A stretch of DNA of 64,000 bases from Hyphomicrobiales bacterium. Lineage in GTDB: Bacteria; Pseudomonadota; Alphaproteobacteria; Rhizobiales; Rhizobiaceae. Both the position numbers and the translations under genes were made by a program. This document shows positions 8,670 through 17,016 of the stretch, piece after piece. The notes under the pieces are model-generated. The model saw only the letters and a list, made by a program, of their open reading frames with translations, was not told the DNA's origin and made no database searches. Numbering within the stretch: position 1 is the first letter of the stretch; each line of letters starts with the position of its first letter. The stretch spans positions 96,746 through 160,745 of the forward strand of contig UBXV01000001.1 of assembly GCA_900469625.1 (NCBI GenBank), given 5' to 3'.

Positions 8670-9116
8670 CTATTTCGTGAGCTTGGAATAGTCGAGCTTG
8701 GGAGCTTTGGAGAGGTCGTCCTTGTTGGTGTCGACGAACGCCTTCCAGGTGCCGCCATCGTTGGCCAGCGCCAGAGATGCCGGATCGATAACAACATAGC
8801 TTTCACCAACCCCGAGGAAGCCGCCGACGCTTGCAACCACGCCGATCACCGACTTGCCGTCCGCGATAACGACGTCGGCGATCTCACCGATCGCCTCATT
8901 CTGCTTGTTGTAGATGTCGACGCCGACAAGTTTCGAGGTCACCAAATCCGTGCCTTTGATCTCGACATATTTCAGCGGCATCGTCGCGGCGGTGCCCATG
9001 GTGATGCCGGGGCCCGCCAAAACTGCGTCTGCCCCGGTCGCCGCGGTTTGCTGCTGGGCGTGGGACGCCCCTACCATCGTCAGGGTGATCGCGGTGGCAA
9101 GAAGAATGGATTTCAT
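8670..9116 (-). CDS. Exported PRC-barrel domain protein
   Basis: The 148-residue protein has a Sec signal peptide (residues 1-20, cleavage near SHA-QQQ), so it is periplasmic or exported. The mature part contains a PRC-barrel of about 70 residues beginning DLVTSKLVGVDIYNKQNEAIGE, followed by IADVVIADGKSVIGVVASVGGFLG. PRC-barrel proteins of this exported type are frequent in rhizobia and are often linked to stress or surface functions; no enzymatic role is known. The start follows a GGAG site. It is a single-gene unit with no functional link to its neighbours. Confidence 0.85.
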   Translation of the reverse strand: MKSILLATAITLTMVGASHAQQQTAATGADAVLAGPGITMGTAATMPLKYVEIKGTDLVTSKLVGVDIYNKQNEAIGEIADVVIADGKSVIGVVASVGGFLGVGESYVVIDPASLALANDGGTWKAFVDTNKDDLSKAPKLDYSKLTK

Positions 9117-9667
9117 GAAATGCTCCTGATGTGATCCGAAACGAAAGCTTCGGCGTCACTAAACGAACCATTTCGCCCAAAGTTCCGGTTGCAACGGATC
9201 TAAGCGTGCTTGGAGCCGTTACGATGTCCTTCACGGCGCTTCTGACGGAACTTCATTCGATGCACGTCCGGCACCGTTGAACGCAGGGCAGGCGGCGGCG
9301 TTGAACCGTTTGGTACCGAATGATCTCTGTTGCTTCCACCGCCAACCCTCGTCGCCTTTGCGACGACCATCGCGTTGCTCATTGAGGCCGGTTTGTGCGC
9401 CGTCCCGCGCCACTAGACCGCGGCGATGGGGACTTCACGGTCGTGCCAGAAATTCAGTCTCAGTTCACGTCAGTTCGTCGAGCAATCTCGGCAAAGCGCC
9501 GGCGCAATCTCTGTCGGGCTGATCTTCTTCTCATGCGGCCAAGCAATGACGGGCGTTCATCGTAATCAATGCCATCCAGACGCCCCCAGGTCGGCAAAAC
9601 CCGGGGAGAGTGACATTCCAACCTTGCAGGATCAGGGCACTTCAACTTTGCGGTGGAGAACCTAACC
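9117..9667. other. Intergenic stretch without a credible gene
   Basis: Several short open frames exist on both strands (for example a 61-codon minus frame ending near 9460), but none has a ribosome site, recognisable domain or consistent coding pattern. The stretch lies between the PRC-barrel promoter and the IS30 element and may be eroded insertion or gene debris. Confidence 0.5.
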
Positions 9668-10753
9668 GAAGTGCATCATGCCGGTTTTGAGGTTAGGTGT
9701 TCAGCCGTCTTCTTGCAAATGCGCCATGAACACTTCGGTTGGTGTCCTGTAGTTGAGGCACTTTCTCGGCTGGTCGTTGAGATGGCGAGCAAGTTGGATC
9801 AGGTTGCGTTGCGATACGACTGCAAGATCCGTATCGCCTGGCATGAAGCGGCGAATTCGCTTGTTGACGTTTTCCACCGCGCCTTTTTGCCAGGGCGCGC
9901 TTGGGTCACAGAACCAGCTGCGTGCGCCGATACCATCTTCCAAAGCCCTAAAAGCGCTGAACTCTGTGCCGCGATCAAACGTGAAGCTCTGCCGGGCAAA
10001 GGCAGGCAGGGGTGCGAAGGTATCGACGATCTTGTCCATGATCGGTCGCGAGTGCCGGCTGTGGTTTTTGATCATCACCGTGTAGCGGCTCTTGCGCTCG
10101 ATCAATGAGGTCACGTTGGCGTTGCGCAGATCCCGTTGGAAGATCAGCAAGTCGCCTTCCCCAATGATCGAACTGCGAGCGATCATCAATAAAATCAGGG
10201 CGTTGCGATATTTTGCAAGCCGCAGGGAAGACGCCATCGCGGGGCCTCTTGGAGCCGCGACGGCGTCGTTTGCGGCGTGCCTCTGGTAAGTAGCGAAAGG
10301 GGCCTAGCCCGTAGTCTTCCTTGCCATAAACGAACCGATAGATCGTCTCGGCGCAGATCTTGATGAGGCTAAGTCCATCCGCCCACAGTCGGCCGGCTAT
10401 CTGCTCGGGCGACCAGTAGGCCTTCAATCGATCGATTACCAGTTCGCGCAGTTGCGGATGGCACCTGAGCTTCCTCAGACGTCGGCGACGCTCTTTGCTG
10501 ATATCGTCTGCAACCGTCGAGAAGTAACCGCTATACTCGGGGAGTTCGCGATCGTGGAATGTGTTGCGCCTGATCTCGCGATAGATTGTCGATCGATGAC
10601 GGCCAAGTTGACGCGCCATTTCATTAATCGGCACTTTTCGTTCGACAAAGTGGTGTAGGCGGCGCCTATCAGCCAGATTCAGCTGCGAATAACAGTGAGA
10701 CATCCCAAAATCTCCAAGGGGAACCCATTGAAATTATTGGCATGTCGCACTTG
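9668..10753 (-). mobile_element. IS30-family insertion sequence, apparently inactive
   Basis: An element of about 1.09 kb contains an IS30-type transposase. Its ends carry imperfect inverted repeats: GAAGTGCATCATGCC at the left (9668-9682) matches the reverse complement of GGCATGTCGCACTTGG at the right (10740-10755), with the core AAGTGC-nn-CATGCC in common. Length and arrangement fit the IS30 family. No clear 2-3 bp target duplication could be read. The transposase has a frameshift, so the copy is probably immobile unless helped in trans or by programmed slippage. Confidence 0.75.
9701..10703 (-). pseudogene. IS30-family transposase, frameshifted
   Basis: The first frame (from 10703) gives an N-terminal HTH segment with LGRHRSTIYREIRRNTFHDR and runs to SQFDHW. 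There the expected continuation EGDLLIFQRDLGNANVTSLIERK is found one frame away and runs to 9701. The catalytic core in the second frame has DRGTEFSAF, WQKGAVENVNKRIRRF and LNDQPRKCLNYRTP, the IS30 DDE region. A single extra G in the GGGG run at 10159-10162 explains the shift. Restoring GGG would give one intact protein of about 330 residues. Confidence 0.85.
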
Positions 10754-11008
10754 GAAATAGAATGTACCCGGCTACACACAAAGATCGCATAATCAGCATT
10801 ATGGAACTAAGTTTGAGGCTCAACACAAGAGTCCACACCAGTTGCGGTGCAGCAATCGTTGGCCAAAGAACACGGAGCATACTCTTCCAGCAGGTGTCAA
10901 TTTTGGCGACGATCCTCGTCACGGTTGGCGGCTCACTTCCGCAACTTCACTTCGGTGCTGACGAAGGCTGAGACAGCCACTGACTCTTAGGATCGGCGCG
11001 TTCCTAAA

Positions 11009-11356
11009 AGAGTGCCGAGCGTTTCGACGCGCGACCGCTTCGGCGAGACAGTCAAGTCCATCGTTCGCAACGACGGCGGCTATCTGGTCGCGACCTGAAC
11101 GGAGACCGTCTGTGCAAGCCACGTCGTCATTGCCAGCGGCAGAAACGCTGAGCACTTCGTTGCCAGCCTACCCGAGATCGAGGCTTTCATGGGCACACGG
11201 CTGCACAGCGATGATTATATTGACGCTGCGCCCTTCGCCGGCCAGTCGGTTCTGGTTGTCGGCATGGGAAACACCGGCGCCGAGATTGCGCTCGACGTTG
11301 CCGAGTGCGGCGCCCGCCCGACGCTCTCGGTACGCAAAACGGACATGCGACCCTGA
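11009..11356 (+). pseudogene. Fragment of a flavin-containing monooxygenase (FMO-like) with internal stop
   Basis: In one forward frame the segment reads RDRFGETVKSIVRNDGGYLV, an in-frame TGA (11096-11098), and then CASHVVIASGRNAEHF, LHSDDYIDAAPFAGQ and SVLVVGMGNTGAEIALDVAE. The last part contains the second Rossmann motif GxGNxG of FMO-type flavoproteins. The frame dies at 11355 soon after TLSVRK. Both ends of the usual protein of about 450 residues are missing, so this is an internal relic. The 255 bp between the IS30 end and this remnant show no gene. Confidence 0.75.
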
Positions 11357-11593
11357 CGATGCTATGGCCGCCAATCCACAACCGCCGCCGGCGCACAACG
11401 GCGGCAAGCGATAATCGCGGGCCTCCATCTCCCCACATGAGCTTTGAACGGATGTTCGCCCAAATTGGAGCCGCCCCACGGGGAACGAAACGCGCGCTGG
11501 CAGCTTTTAGAAGGCACCGCGAAACGTTTCAAAGACCGGGGAGATCAAAGGAGGCCGGAAGATCGTTAACTGAACGAAATGGAGTGTCAAAAG

Positions 11594-11902
11594 ATGATCA
11601 CTTGCTTCGTCGACTATGTCATCGATCCTCGCAAGATCAGTGAGTTTGAAGAGTTTGGCAGGCGTTGGATTGAGCTCGTGGAAAAGCACGGTGGAGAGCA
11701 TCTTGGGTATTTCCTGCCGTCGGAAGGCGCCAGCGACAGGGCGATTGCTCTGTTCAACTTTCAGAGCCTGGCGGCTTACGAAAAGTATCGATCGCGGTTC
11801 GGAAGCGATCCGGAATTCATAGCTGCGGACCGCATAAGAGATGAAAGTGGGTGCATCCTCCGATACGATAGGACATTCATGAGACCGCTGCTGCGCAGGT
11901 GA
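11594..11902 (+). CDS. NIPSNAP-family protein
   Basis: The protein of about 102 residues begins MITCFVDYVIDPRKISEFEE and continues with a ferredoxin-like alpha/beta pattern, including HLGYFLPSEGASDRAIALFN and YEKYRSRFGSDPEF, typical of bacterial NIPSNAP domains. These bind small ligands or act as accessory proteins; the biochemical role is generally unknown. The ATG at 11594 is preferred over the one at 11579 because GGAG (11581-11584) sits 9 nt upstream of it. It follows the FMO relic but looks intact. Confidence 0.75.
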   Translation: MITCFVDYVIDPRKISEFEEFGRRWIELVEKHGGEHLGYFLPSEGASDRAIALFNFQSLAAYEKYRSRFGSDPEFIAADRIRDESGCILRYDRTFMRPLLRR

Positions 11903-12350
11903 GAGTTCCAAATCCGTCACGGTCGAGGATGCCACCTAAGTAATCCGAGCGGCACCACCTCTGGATCGTCGTCCTGCATCAAGATTGCTTGAAAAGCCGT
12001 GTGATTGAGGCGGTTCCCGCTCCCGTTCTACCTTCGGCGGATCGACGTCAACCGTCGTCGAACCCCGTCTCCGTCCAAGGCAATCCATCGCGGGGTTTTT
12101 CCTTTCCCCGGCTGACCGCCTGGAACTCACGGCAAATCCCGCCGGTTTCATCGGCGATGCGCAAACAGGCGTCGAGAGATATCGAGCCGCTTTCGATCGC
12201 AAATGGGGACATGAAAGCGCTGGGCGACCGACCACAAGCGCGCAGTGAACTTTCCGTCACATCCAATTGCTGCAATCTTCAACTTCACCTACATTGACCA
12301 AGTGGTAAAAGACGCGTTCCAAAACGCGCAATCAATCAGAGGGGAATTTC
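11903..12350. other. Intergenic stretch, upstream region of the BMP transporter operon
   Basis: No credible gene is seen in about 450 bp; the short minus-strand frames lack domains and ribosome sites. The last 60 bp should hold the promoter of the transporter operon: TTGACC at 12295-12300 could serve as a -35 element, and AGAGGGG precedes the first start codon. Confidence 0.45.
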
Positions 12351-13316
12351 ATGCATAGCAATTCCTTCGCCTTCACCATTTCCAGAAGAAATCTGATCAA
12401 AATTGCCGGCGCTTCCGTCGCAGTGGCTGTGGCCGGTCTGCCAGGTCGCCTGCTCGCTGCAGACCCGATAAAGGTGGCGGCCGTCTACACCGTGCCGGTG
12501 GAGCAGCAGTGGGTCAGCCGCATCCACAAGGCGGCCAATGCCGCCAAGGAACGCGGCGACATCGAGTATGTCTATTCGGAAAACACCGCGAACAACGACT
12601 ACGAGCGCGTCATGCGCGAATATTGCGAGGCCGGCCACAAGCTGATCCTAGGCGAAGTCTTCGGCGTCGAGGATGCCGCCCGCGCCGTCGCCAGGGACTA
12701 TCCTGACGTCGCCTTCCTGATGGGCTCGAGCTTCAAGCCCGATGCCGCCGTGCCCAACTTCTCGGTTTTCGACAACTACATCCAGGACGCGTCCTACCTG
12801 TCCGGCCTCATCGCCGGCGCAATGACCAAGTCCAAGAATATCGGCATGGTGGGAGGCTATCCGATCCCAGAGGTCAACCGGCTGATGAACGCGTTCATGG
12901 CCGGCGTGAAGGAAGTGGCCCCGGACACCAAATTCCAGGTTGCCTTCATCGGCTCGTGGTTCGATCCGCCAAAGGCCAAGGAGACGGCGTTCGCCCAGAT
13001 CGATGGCGGTGCAGACCTTCTGTATGCCGAGCGTTTCGGCGTGTCCGATGCCGCCAAGGAGAGGAAGATCCTCGCCATCGGCAATGTCATCGACACCCAG
13101 GCGGATTATCCCGACACCGTTGTCGCTTCCGCACTGTGGCATTTCGAGCCGACGCTCGACAAGGCGATCGCCGAAGTGAAGGCCGGCTCGTTCAAGGCGG
13201 ACGACTACGGCGTCTATTCCTTCATGAAGAACGGCGGCTGCTCGCTCGCACCTCTCGGCGCCTTCGACAGCAAGGTTGCAGACGACATCAAGGCCAAGGT
13301 CGCGGAGAAGGAATAG
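12351..13316 (+). CDS. BMP-family ABC substrate-binding protein (nucleoside/nucleobase type)
   Basis: The 321-residue protein starts with a twin-arginine-like signal (SRRNLIKIAG, residues 10-19; cleavage near LLAADP), so it is exported. The mature part has the BMP/PnrA pattern: EQQWVSRIHKAANAAKE, GHKLILGEVFG, the FLMGSS segment and NYIQDASYLSGLIAG. Such proteins bind purine nucleosides or nucleobases and feed the ATPase and two permeases that follow. Translation ends at TAG (13314-13316), but the same frame continues for 19 codons (AIKDGSFTVEINDAEPKSS) to a second TAG at 13374. The C-terminus thus appears shortened by a point mutation. Confidence 0.9.
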   Translation: MHSNSFAFTISRRNLIKIAGASVAVAVAGLPGRLLAADPIKVAAVYTVPVEQQWVSRIHKAANAAKERGDIEYVYSENTANNDYERVMREYCEAGHKLILGEVFGVEDAARAVARDYPDVAFLMGSSFKPDAAVPNFSVFDNYIQDASYLSGLIAGAMTKSKNIGMVGGYPIPEVNRLMNAFMAGVKEVAPDTKFQVAFIGSWFDPPKAKETAFAQIDGGADLLYAERFGVSDAAKERKILAIGNVIDTQADYPDTVVASALWHFEPTLDKAIAEVKAGSFKADDYGVYSFMKNGGCSLAPLGAFDSKVADDIKAKVAEKE

Positions 13317-13503
13317 GCGATCAAGGACGGCTCGTTCACCGTCGAGATCAACGACGCCGAGCCGAAGTCGAGCTAGCTCCCGCTGCCGTTCATGGGGTGG
13401 TGATGGTCCGTGGCGATCGAGAATGTGCCCTCAACTGGTTGCGGCCTATTCCTTCATGAACGGGAAGGAAGCCTTCCCGCAACGCCACTTCCCGGTGACG
13501 CCC

Positions 13504-15033
13504 GTGTCAAGCAATCCTGCCCTTCGTCTTTCCGGCATCAGCAAGCGCTTCGGTCCGCTCAGGGCCAACGACGCTATTTCCTTCGAGCTGAAGCGTGGCG
13601 AAGTCATCGCGCTGCTCGGGGAGAACGGTGCCGGCAAGACGACGTTGATGAACATTCTCTTCGGTCACTACGTCGCCGACGAGGGAACGGTCGAGGCCTT
13701 CGGCAAGCTGCTTGCGCCGGGCGATCCGCGCGCGGCGCTGGATGCCGGCATCGGCATGGTCCACCAGCATTTCACGCTCGCCGACAACATGACGGTGCAG
13801 GAAAATATCGCGCTCGGCACACAAAGCCTCTGGCGCATGCGGCTTGATCGGACTGCCGCACGCCGGCGCATCGAACAGCTCTCCGCCGATTTCGGCCTCG
13901 CCGTCGATCCGGCTGCCACCGTCTCCACGCTTTCGGTTGGCGAACGCCAGCGCGTCGAGATCCTGAAGGCGCTCTACCGCGAAGCCCGTATCCTGATCCT
14001 CGACGAGCCGACGGCGGTTCTGACGCCCGCCGAAACCGACGCCCTGTTCCGGACGCTGAAGCTGCTGGTCGCCAAGGGCCTGTCGATCATCTTCATCTCC
14101 CACAAATTGCACGAGGTGATGGCGGTCAGCGATCGGGTGCTGGTTCTTCGCTCCGGCCAGCTCGTCGGCGAGCGCGCCACAGCCTCCACCGACCGAAAGG
14201 AACTGGCTGCCCTCATGGTCGGCCAGGAGGTCAAACAGGCGGAAGTCAGCCCGGTGAAGCCGGGCGCACCGCTGCTGGCGCTCGAACGCGTCTCCACGAC
14301 GCCGTACAACGGTGCAGGCCTCGACGACGTATCGCTCACGCTCACTGCCGGTGAAATCACCGGGCTTGCCGGCGTTGCCGGCAATGGCCAGGCTGTGCTT
14401 GCAGCCCTCATCGCCGGGACCCGGCGCCCGACGAGCGGGCGCATCTCCATTGCCGGACAAAACGTCCGCGACTGGTCACCGCGCGCCGCACTCGCCCATG
14501 GCGTGGCCCGAATTCCGGAAGATCGGCACGCCATCGGCAGCATCGGCGACATGAGCGTGACGGAGAATGTCATCGCCGAACGCTACCGGAGCCCGCGGTT
14601 CAGCCGCATGGGCTTCCTGAACTGGAAGGCATCCCGCCAGTTCGCCGAGAAACTGATCGCCGACTACGAGGTCAAATGCCCCTCGCCCGACGCCCGCATC
14701 CGCCTGCTTTCCGGCGGAAACATGCAGAAGCTGATCCTCGGCCGCGCGCTCGATCCCGACCCGGAGATCATCCTGGCAAGCCAGCCGACCCGGGGGCTTG
14801 ATGTGGGCGCCGTCGCCTATGTTCACCGCATGCTGCTTGAAGCGCGCACCCGAGGCGCGGCGATCTTGCTGATTTCGGAAGACCTCGAGGAGGTCCTGAC
14901 ATTGTCCGACCGCATCATCGTCATGTCGAAGGGGCGCCTTTCGACGCCGTCCGCGCGCGGCGAGCGCAGCATTCGGGAACTGGGAGAGCTTATGGCCGGC
15001 CATAGCGGGGAGCACGGCGACCATGCGGCTTGA
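13504..15033 (+). CDS. BMP-type ABC transporter ATP-binding protein (dual ATPase)
   Basis: Two nucleotide-binding domains are fused, as in YufO/RbsA-type proteins. The first has Walker A GENGAGKT, signature LSVGERQR and Walker B ILILDEPTAVLTP. The second has a degenerate Walker A (GVAGNGQAV), signature LSGGNMQK and ASQPTRGLDVG, a replacement typical of this subfamily. It powers nucleoside or nucleobase import with the flanking permeases. The start is uncertain: GTG 13504 (giving VSSNPALRL) fits family alignment, while an in-frame ATG at 13456 adds 16 residues; neither has a good ribosome site. The stop overlaps the next gene by 11 bp. Confidence 0.88.
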   Translation: MSSNPALRLSGISKRFGPLRANDAISFELKRGEVIALLGENGAGKTTLMNILFGHYVADEGTVEAFGKLLAPGDPRAALDAGIGMVHQHFTLADNMTVQENIALGTQSLWRMRLDRTAARRRIEQLSADFGLAVDPAATVSTLSVGERQRVEILKALYREARILILDEPTAVLTPAETDALFRTLKLLVAKGLSIIFISHKLHEVMAVSDRVLVLRSGQLVGERATASTDRKELAALMVGQEVKQAEVSPVKPGAPLLALERVSTTPYNGAGLDDVSLTLTAGEITGLAGVAGNGQAVLAALIAGTRRPTSGRISIAGQNVRDWSPRAALAHGVARIPEDRHAIGSIGDMSVTENVIAERYRSPRFSRMGFLNWKASRQFAEKLIADYEVKCPSPDARIRLLSGGNMQKLILGRALDPDPEIILASQPTRGLDVGAVAYVHRMLLEARTRGAAILLISEDLEEVLTLSDRIIVMSKGRLSTPSARGERSIRELGELMAGHSGEHGDHAA

Positions 15034-16072
15034 GCCGAAACCCGCACCGTCCCTGGCGGTGACCCTGATGTTCCCGCTGGCAGCCGTCGCCATGACGCTG
15101 GTGCTGACATCGATGCTGGTGCTCGCCGCCGGCGCGTCGCCCCTCTCCGTCTTCTATCTTGTGGCCAAGGGCGCGGCCGGCTCACAGTTCGCGCTGTTGG
15201 AAACCCTGACGCGCGCGACGCCGCTGATCTTCACTGGCCTCGCGATCGCCGTCGCCTTTCGGGCAAAGCTCTGGAATATCGGCGCGGAAGCCCAGCTCTA
15301 TATCGGCGGCGTCGTCACCGTGGTGCTGGGGACCGGCGCACTTCCTCTGCCTTCGGCCGTTCTTATTCCGGTGATCATGATCGCCGTCATGGCTGCAGGC
15401 GCGGCGCTTCTGCTCGGCCCCGCCGTGCTGAAGACCCGCTTCGGGGTCGACGAGGTGGTGACGACGCTCCTCCTCAACTTCATCGTGCTGCTGTTCGTGT
15501 CGATGTTGCTTGAAGGCGTGCTTAAGGACCCGATGGGGCTCGGCTGGCCGCAGTCGCAAAAGGTCATCGCCGACGCCCAGCTGCCGCGCATCATTCAAGG
15601 CAAGCGGCTGCATTACGGCTTCGTCATCGCCATCGTTTCGGCCGTTCTCGTCTGGCTCGTCATGAAAAAGACGGTTCTCGGCTACGAGATGCGCGCCGTC
15701 GGCCATAACCCAGAAGGCGCGCGCTTCGTCGGCATTCTTGTCAACCGGACGCTGATGAAGACGGCGCTGCTTTCGGGCGGCCTGGCGGCACTCGCAGGCT
15801 TTTCCGAAGTTTCGGGGCTGAAAGGTAACCTGACACTCGACCTGTCGCCGGGCTACGGCTACACCGGCATCGTCGTCGCCATGCTCGCCATGCTCAATCC
15901 GCTCGGCGTCATCGCATCGGCCATTTTCGTCGCCGGCATCTTCGTCGGCGCCGATGCCATGAGCCGCGCAGCCAAGGTGCCGAGCTATATCGCGGACGTC
16001 ATGGTCGCCACATCGCTGCTGACGATGGTTGTCGCGATCCTGCTGACGCGATACCGGATGAGGTGGAGGTGA
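15023..16072 (+). CDS. ABC transporter permease, BMP/nucleoside type, subunit 1
   Basis: The 349-residue integral membrane protein has eight to ten hydrophobic segments and the BPD_transp_2 pattern. This includes FRAKLWNIGAEAQLYIGG (about residues 72-90), GVDEVVTTLLLNFI and GYEMRAVGHNPEGARFVGI, characteristic of YufP-like nucleoside permeases. It starts inside the ATPase gene, indicating translational coupling, and pairs with the permease encoded directly downstream. Confidence 0.9.
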   Translation: MRLEPKPAPSLAVTLMFPLAAVAMTLVLTSMLVLAAGASPLSVFYLVAKGAAGSQFALLETLTRATPLIFTGLAIAVAFRAKLWNIGAEAQLYIGGVVTVVLGTGALPLPSAVLIPVIMIAVMAAGAALLLGPAVLKTRFGVDEVVTTLLLNFIVLLFVSMLLEGVLKDPMGLGWPQSQKVIADAQLPRIIQGKRLHYGFVIAIVSAVLVWLVMKKTVLGYEMRAVGHNPEGARFVGILVNRTLMKTALLSGGLAALAGFSEVSGLKGNLTLDLSPGYGYTGIVVAMLAMLNPLGVIASAIFVAGIFVGADAMSRAAKVPSYIADVMVATSLLTMVVAILLTRYRMRWR

Positions 16073-16074
16073 CA

Positions 16075-17016
16075 ATGGACGCGCTTGAAATCCTCTTTAC
16101 CGCCTCCTTCTGGGTTGCCGCGATCCGCATCGCGTCGCCGCTGATCTTCGCGACCATGGGCGAGCTGATCTGCGAGCGGGCTGGCGTCCTCAACCTCGGC
16201 ATCGAGGGGATCATGACGGCGGGCGCGTTCGCCGGCTGGTTCACCGTCTATTCCGGTGGCGATCTCTGGGCCGGCGTTCTGGTCGCAGCCCTTGTCGGCG
16301 CCCTGTTCGGCCTGTTGCACGCCACCCTCACGGTTCCGCTCGGCCTGTCTCAGCACGTCGTCGGCATCGGCATCACGCTGCTTGCCACGAGCCTGACCTA
16401 TTTCACTTATCGGCTTGTCTTGCCCGAGGTGACCTCGCCGCCAAAGATCGAACCGTTCCAGCCGCTGCCGATCCCGGGCCTGTCCAGGATTCCCGTCGTT
16501 GGCGAAGCGCTCTTTACCCAGACGCCGCTCACCTATCTCGCGTTCGTGTCGGTCGCAGCCGTCGCCTGGATCCTCTATCGCACGCCGGTCGGCCTCGCCG
16601 TTCGCGCCGCCGGCGAGAACCCGTCCGCAGTCGAGGCGCAAGGCATTTCGGTCACCGGCATCCGCATGGGCGCGGTGGCCGTCGGAAGCGCGCTGATGGG
16701 GGTCGGCGGCGCTTTCCTCACCATCTCGGCCTTCAATTCTTTCTTCTTCCAGATGATCAATGGCCGCGGCTGGATCTGCATCGCGCTGGTCGTCTTCGGT
16801 TCCTGGCGGCCGGGCAAGGCGCTGGTCGGCGCCATCCTGTTTGCCGCCTTCGATGCCTATCAGGTTCGACTGCAACAGATTTCCGGCGGCATCGTGCCCT
16901 ATCAGGTTTTCTTGATGATGCCCTATGCGCTGTCGATCCTGGCGTTGATCCTGGTGGCGCGACGTGCCACCTATCCTAAAGCTTTGATGATCCCGTACCA
17001 GAAAGGCGAAAGATGA
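16075..17016 (+). CDS. ABC transporter permease, BMP/nucleoside type, subunit 2
   Basis: The 313-residue membrane protein belongs to the YufQ-like half of nucleoside ABC transporters. It has ICERAGVLNLGIEGIMTAGAF near residues 35-55, the diagnostic loop of the family, and LAVRAAGENPSAVEAQGI in the cytoplasmic coupling region. ATG 16075 is preferred over the upstream GTG 16063 because GGTGGAGGTG directly precedes it. It overlaps the amidohydrolase gene by 4 bp (ATGA). Confidence 0.9.
   Translation: MDALEILFTASFWVAAIRIASPLIFATMGELICERAGVLNLGIEGIMTAGAFAGWFTVYSGGDLWAGVLVAALVGALFGLLHATLTVPLGLSQHVVGIGITLLATSLTYFTYRLVLPEVTSPPKIEPFQPLPIPGLSRIPVVGEALFTQTPLTYLAFVSVAAVAWILYRTPVGLAVRAAGENPSAVEAQGISVTGIRMGAVAVGSALMGVGGAFLTISAFNSFFFQMINGRGWICIALVVFGSWRPGKALVGAILFAAFDAYQVRLQQISGGIVPYQVFLMMPYALSILALILVARRATYPKALMIPYQKGER

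Noticed and set aside
9460..9645. Minus-strand 61-codon frame left of the IS30 element
   Set aside because: No domain, ribosome site or relation to the transposase; too short and unsupported to list as a gene.
13276..13503. Upstream part of the long ATPase frame
   Set aside because: It covers the end of the binding-protein gene and the spacer, is Arg/Ser-rich and has no family similarity before VSSNPALRL.
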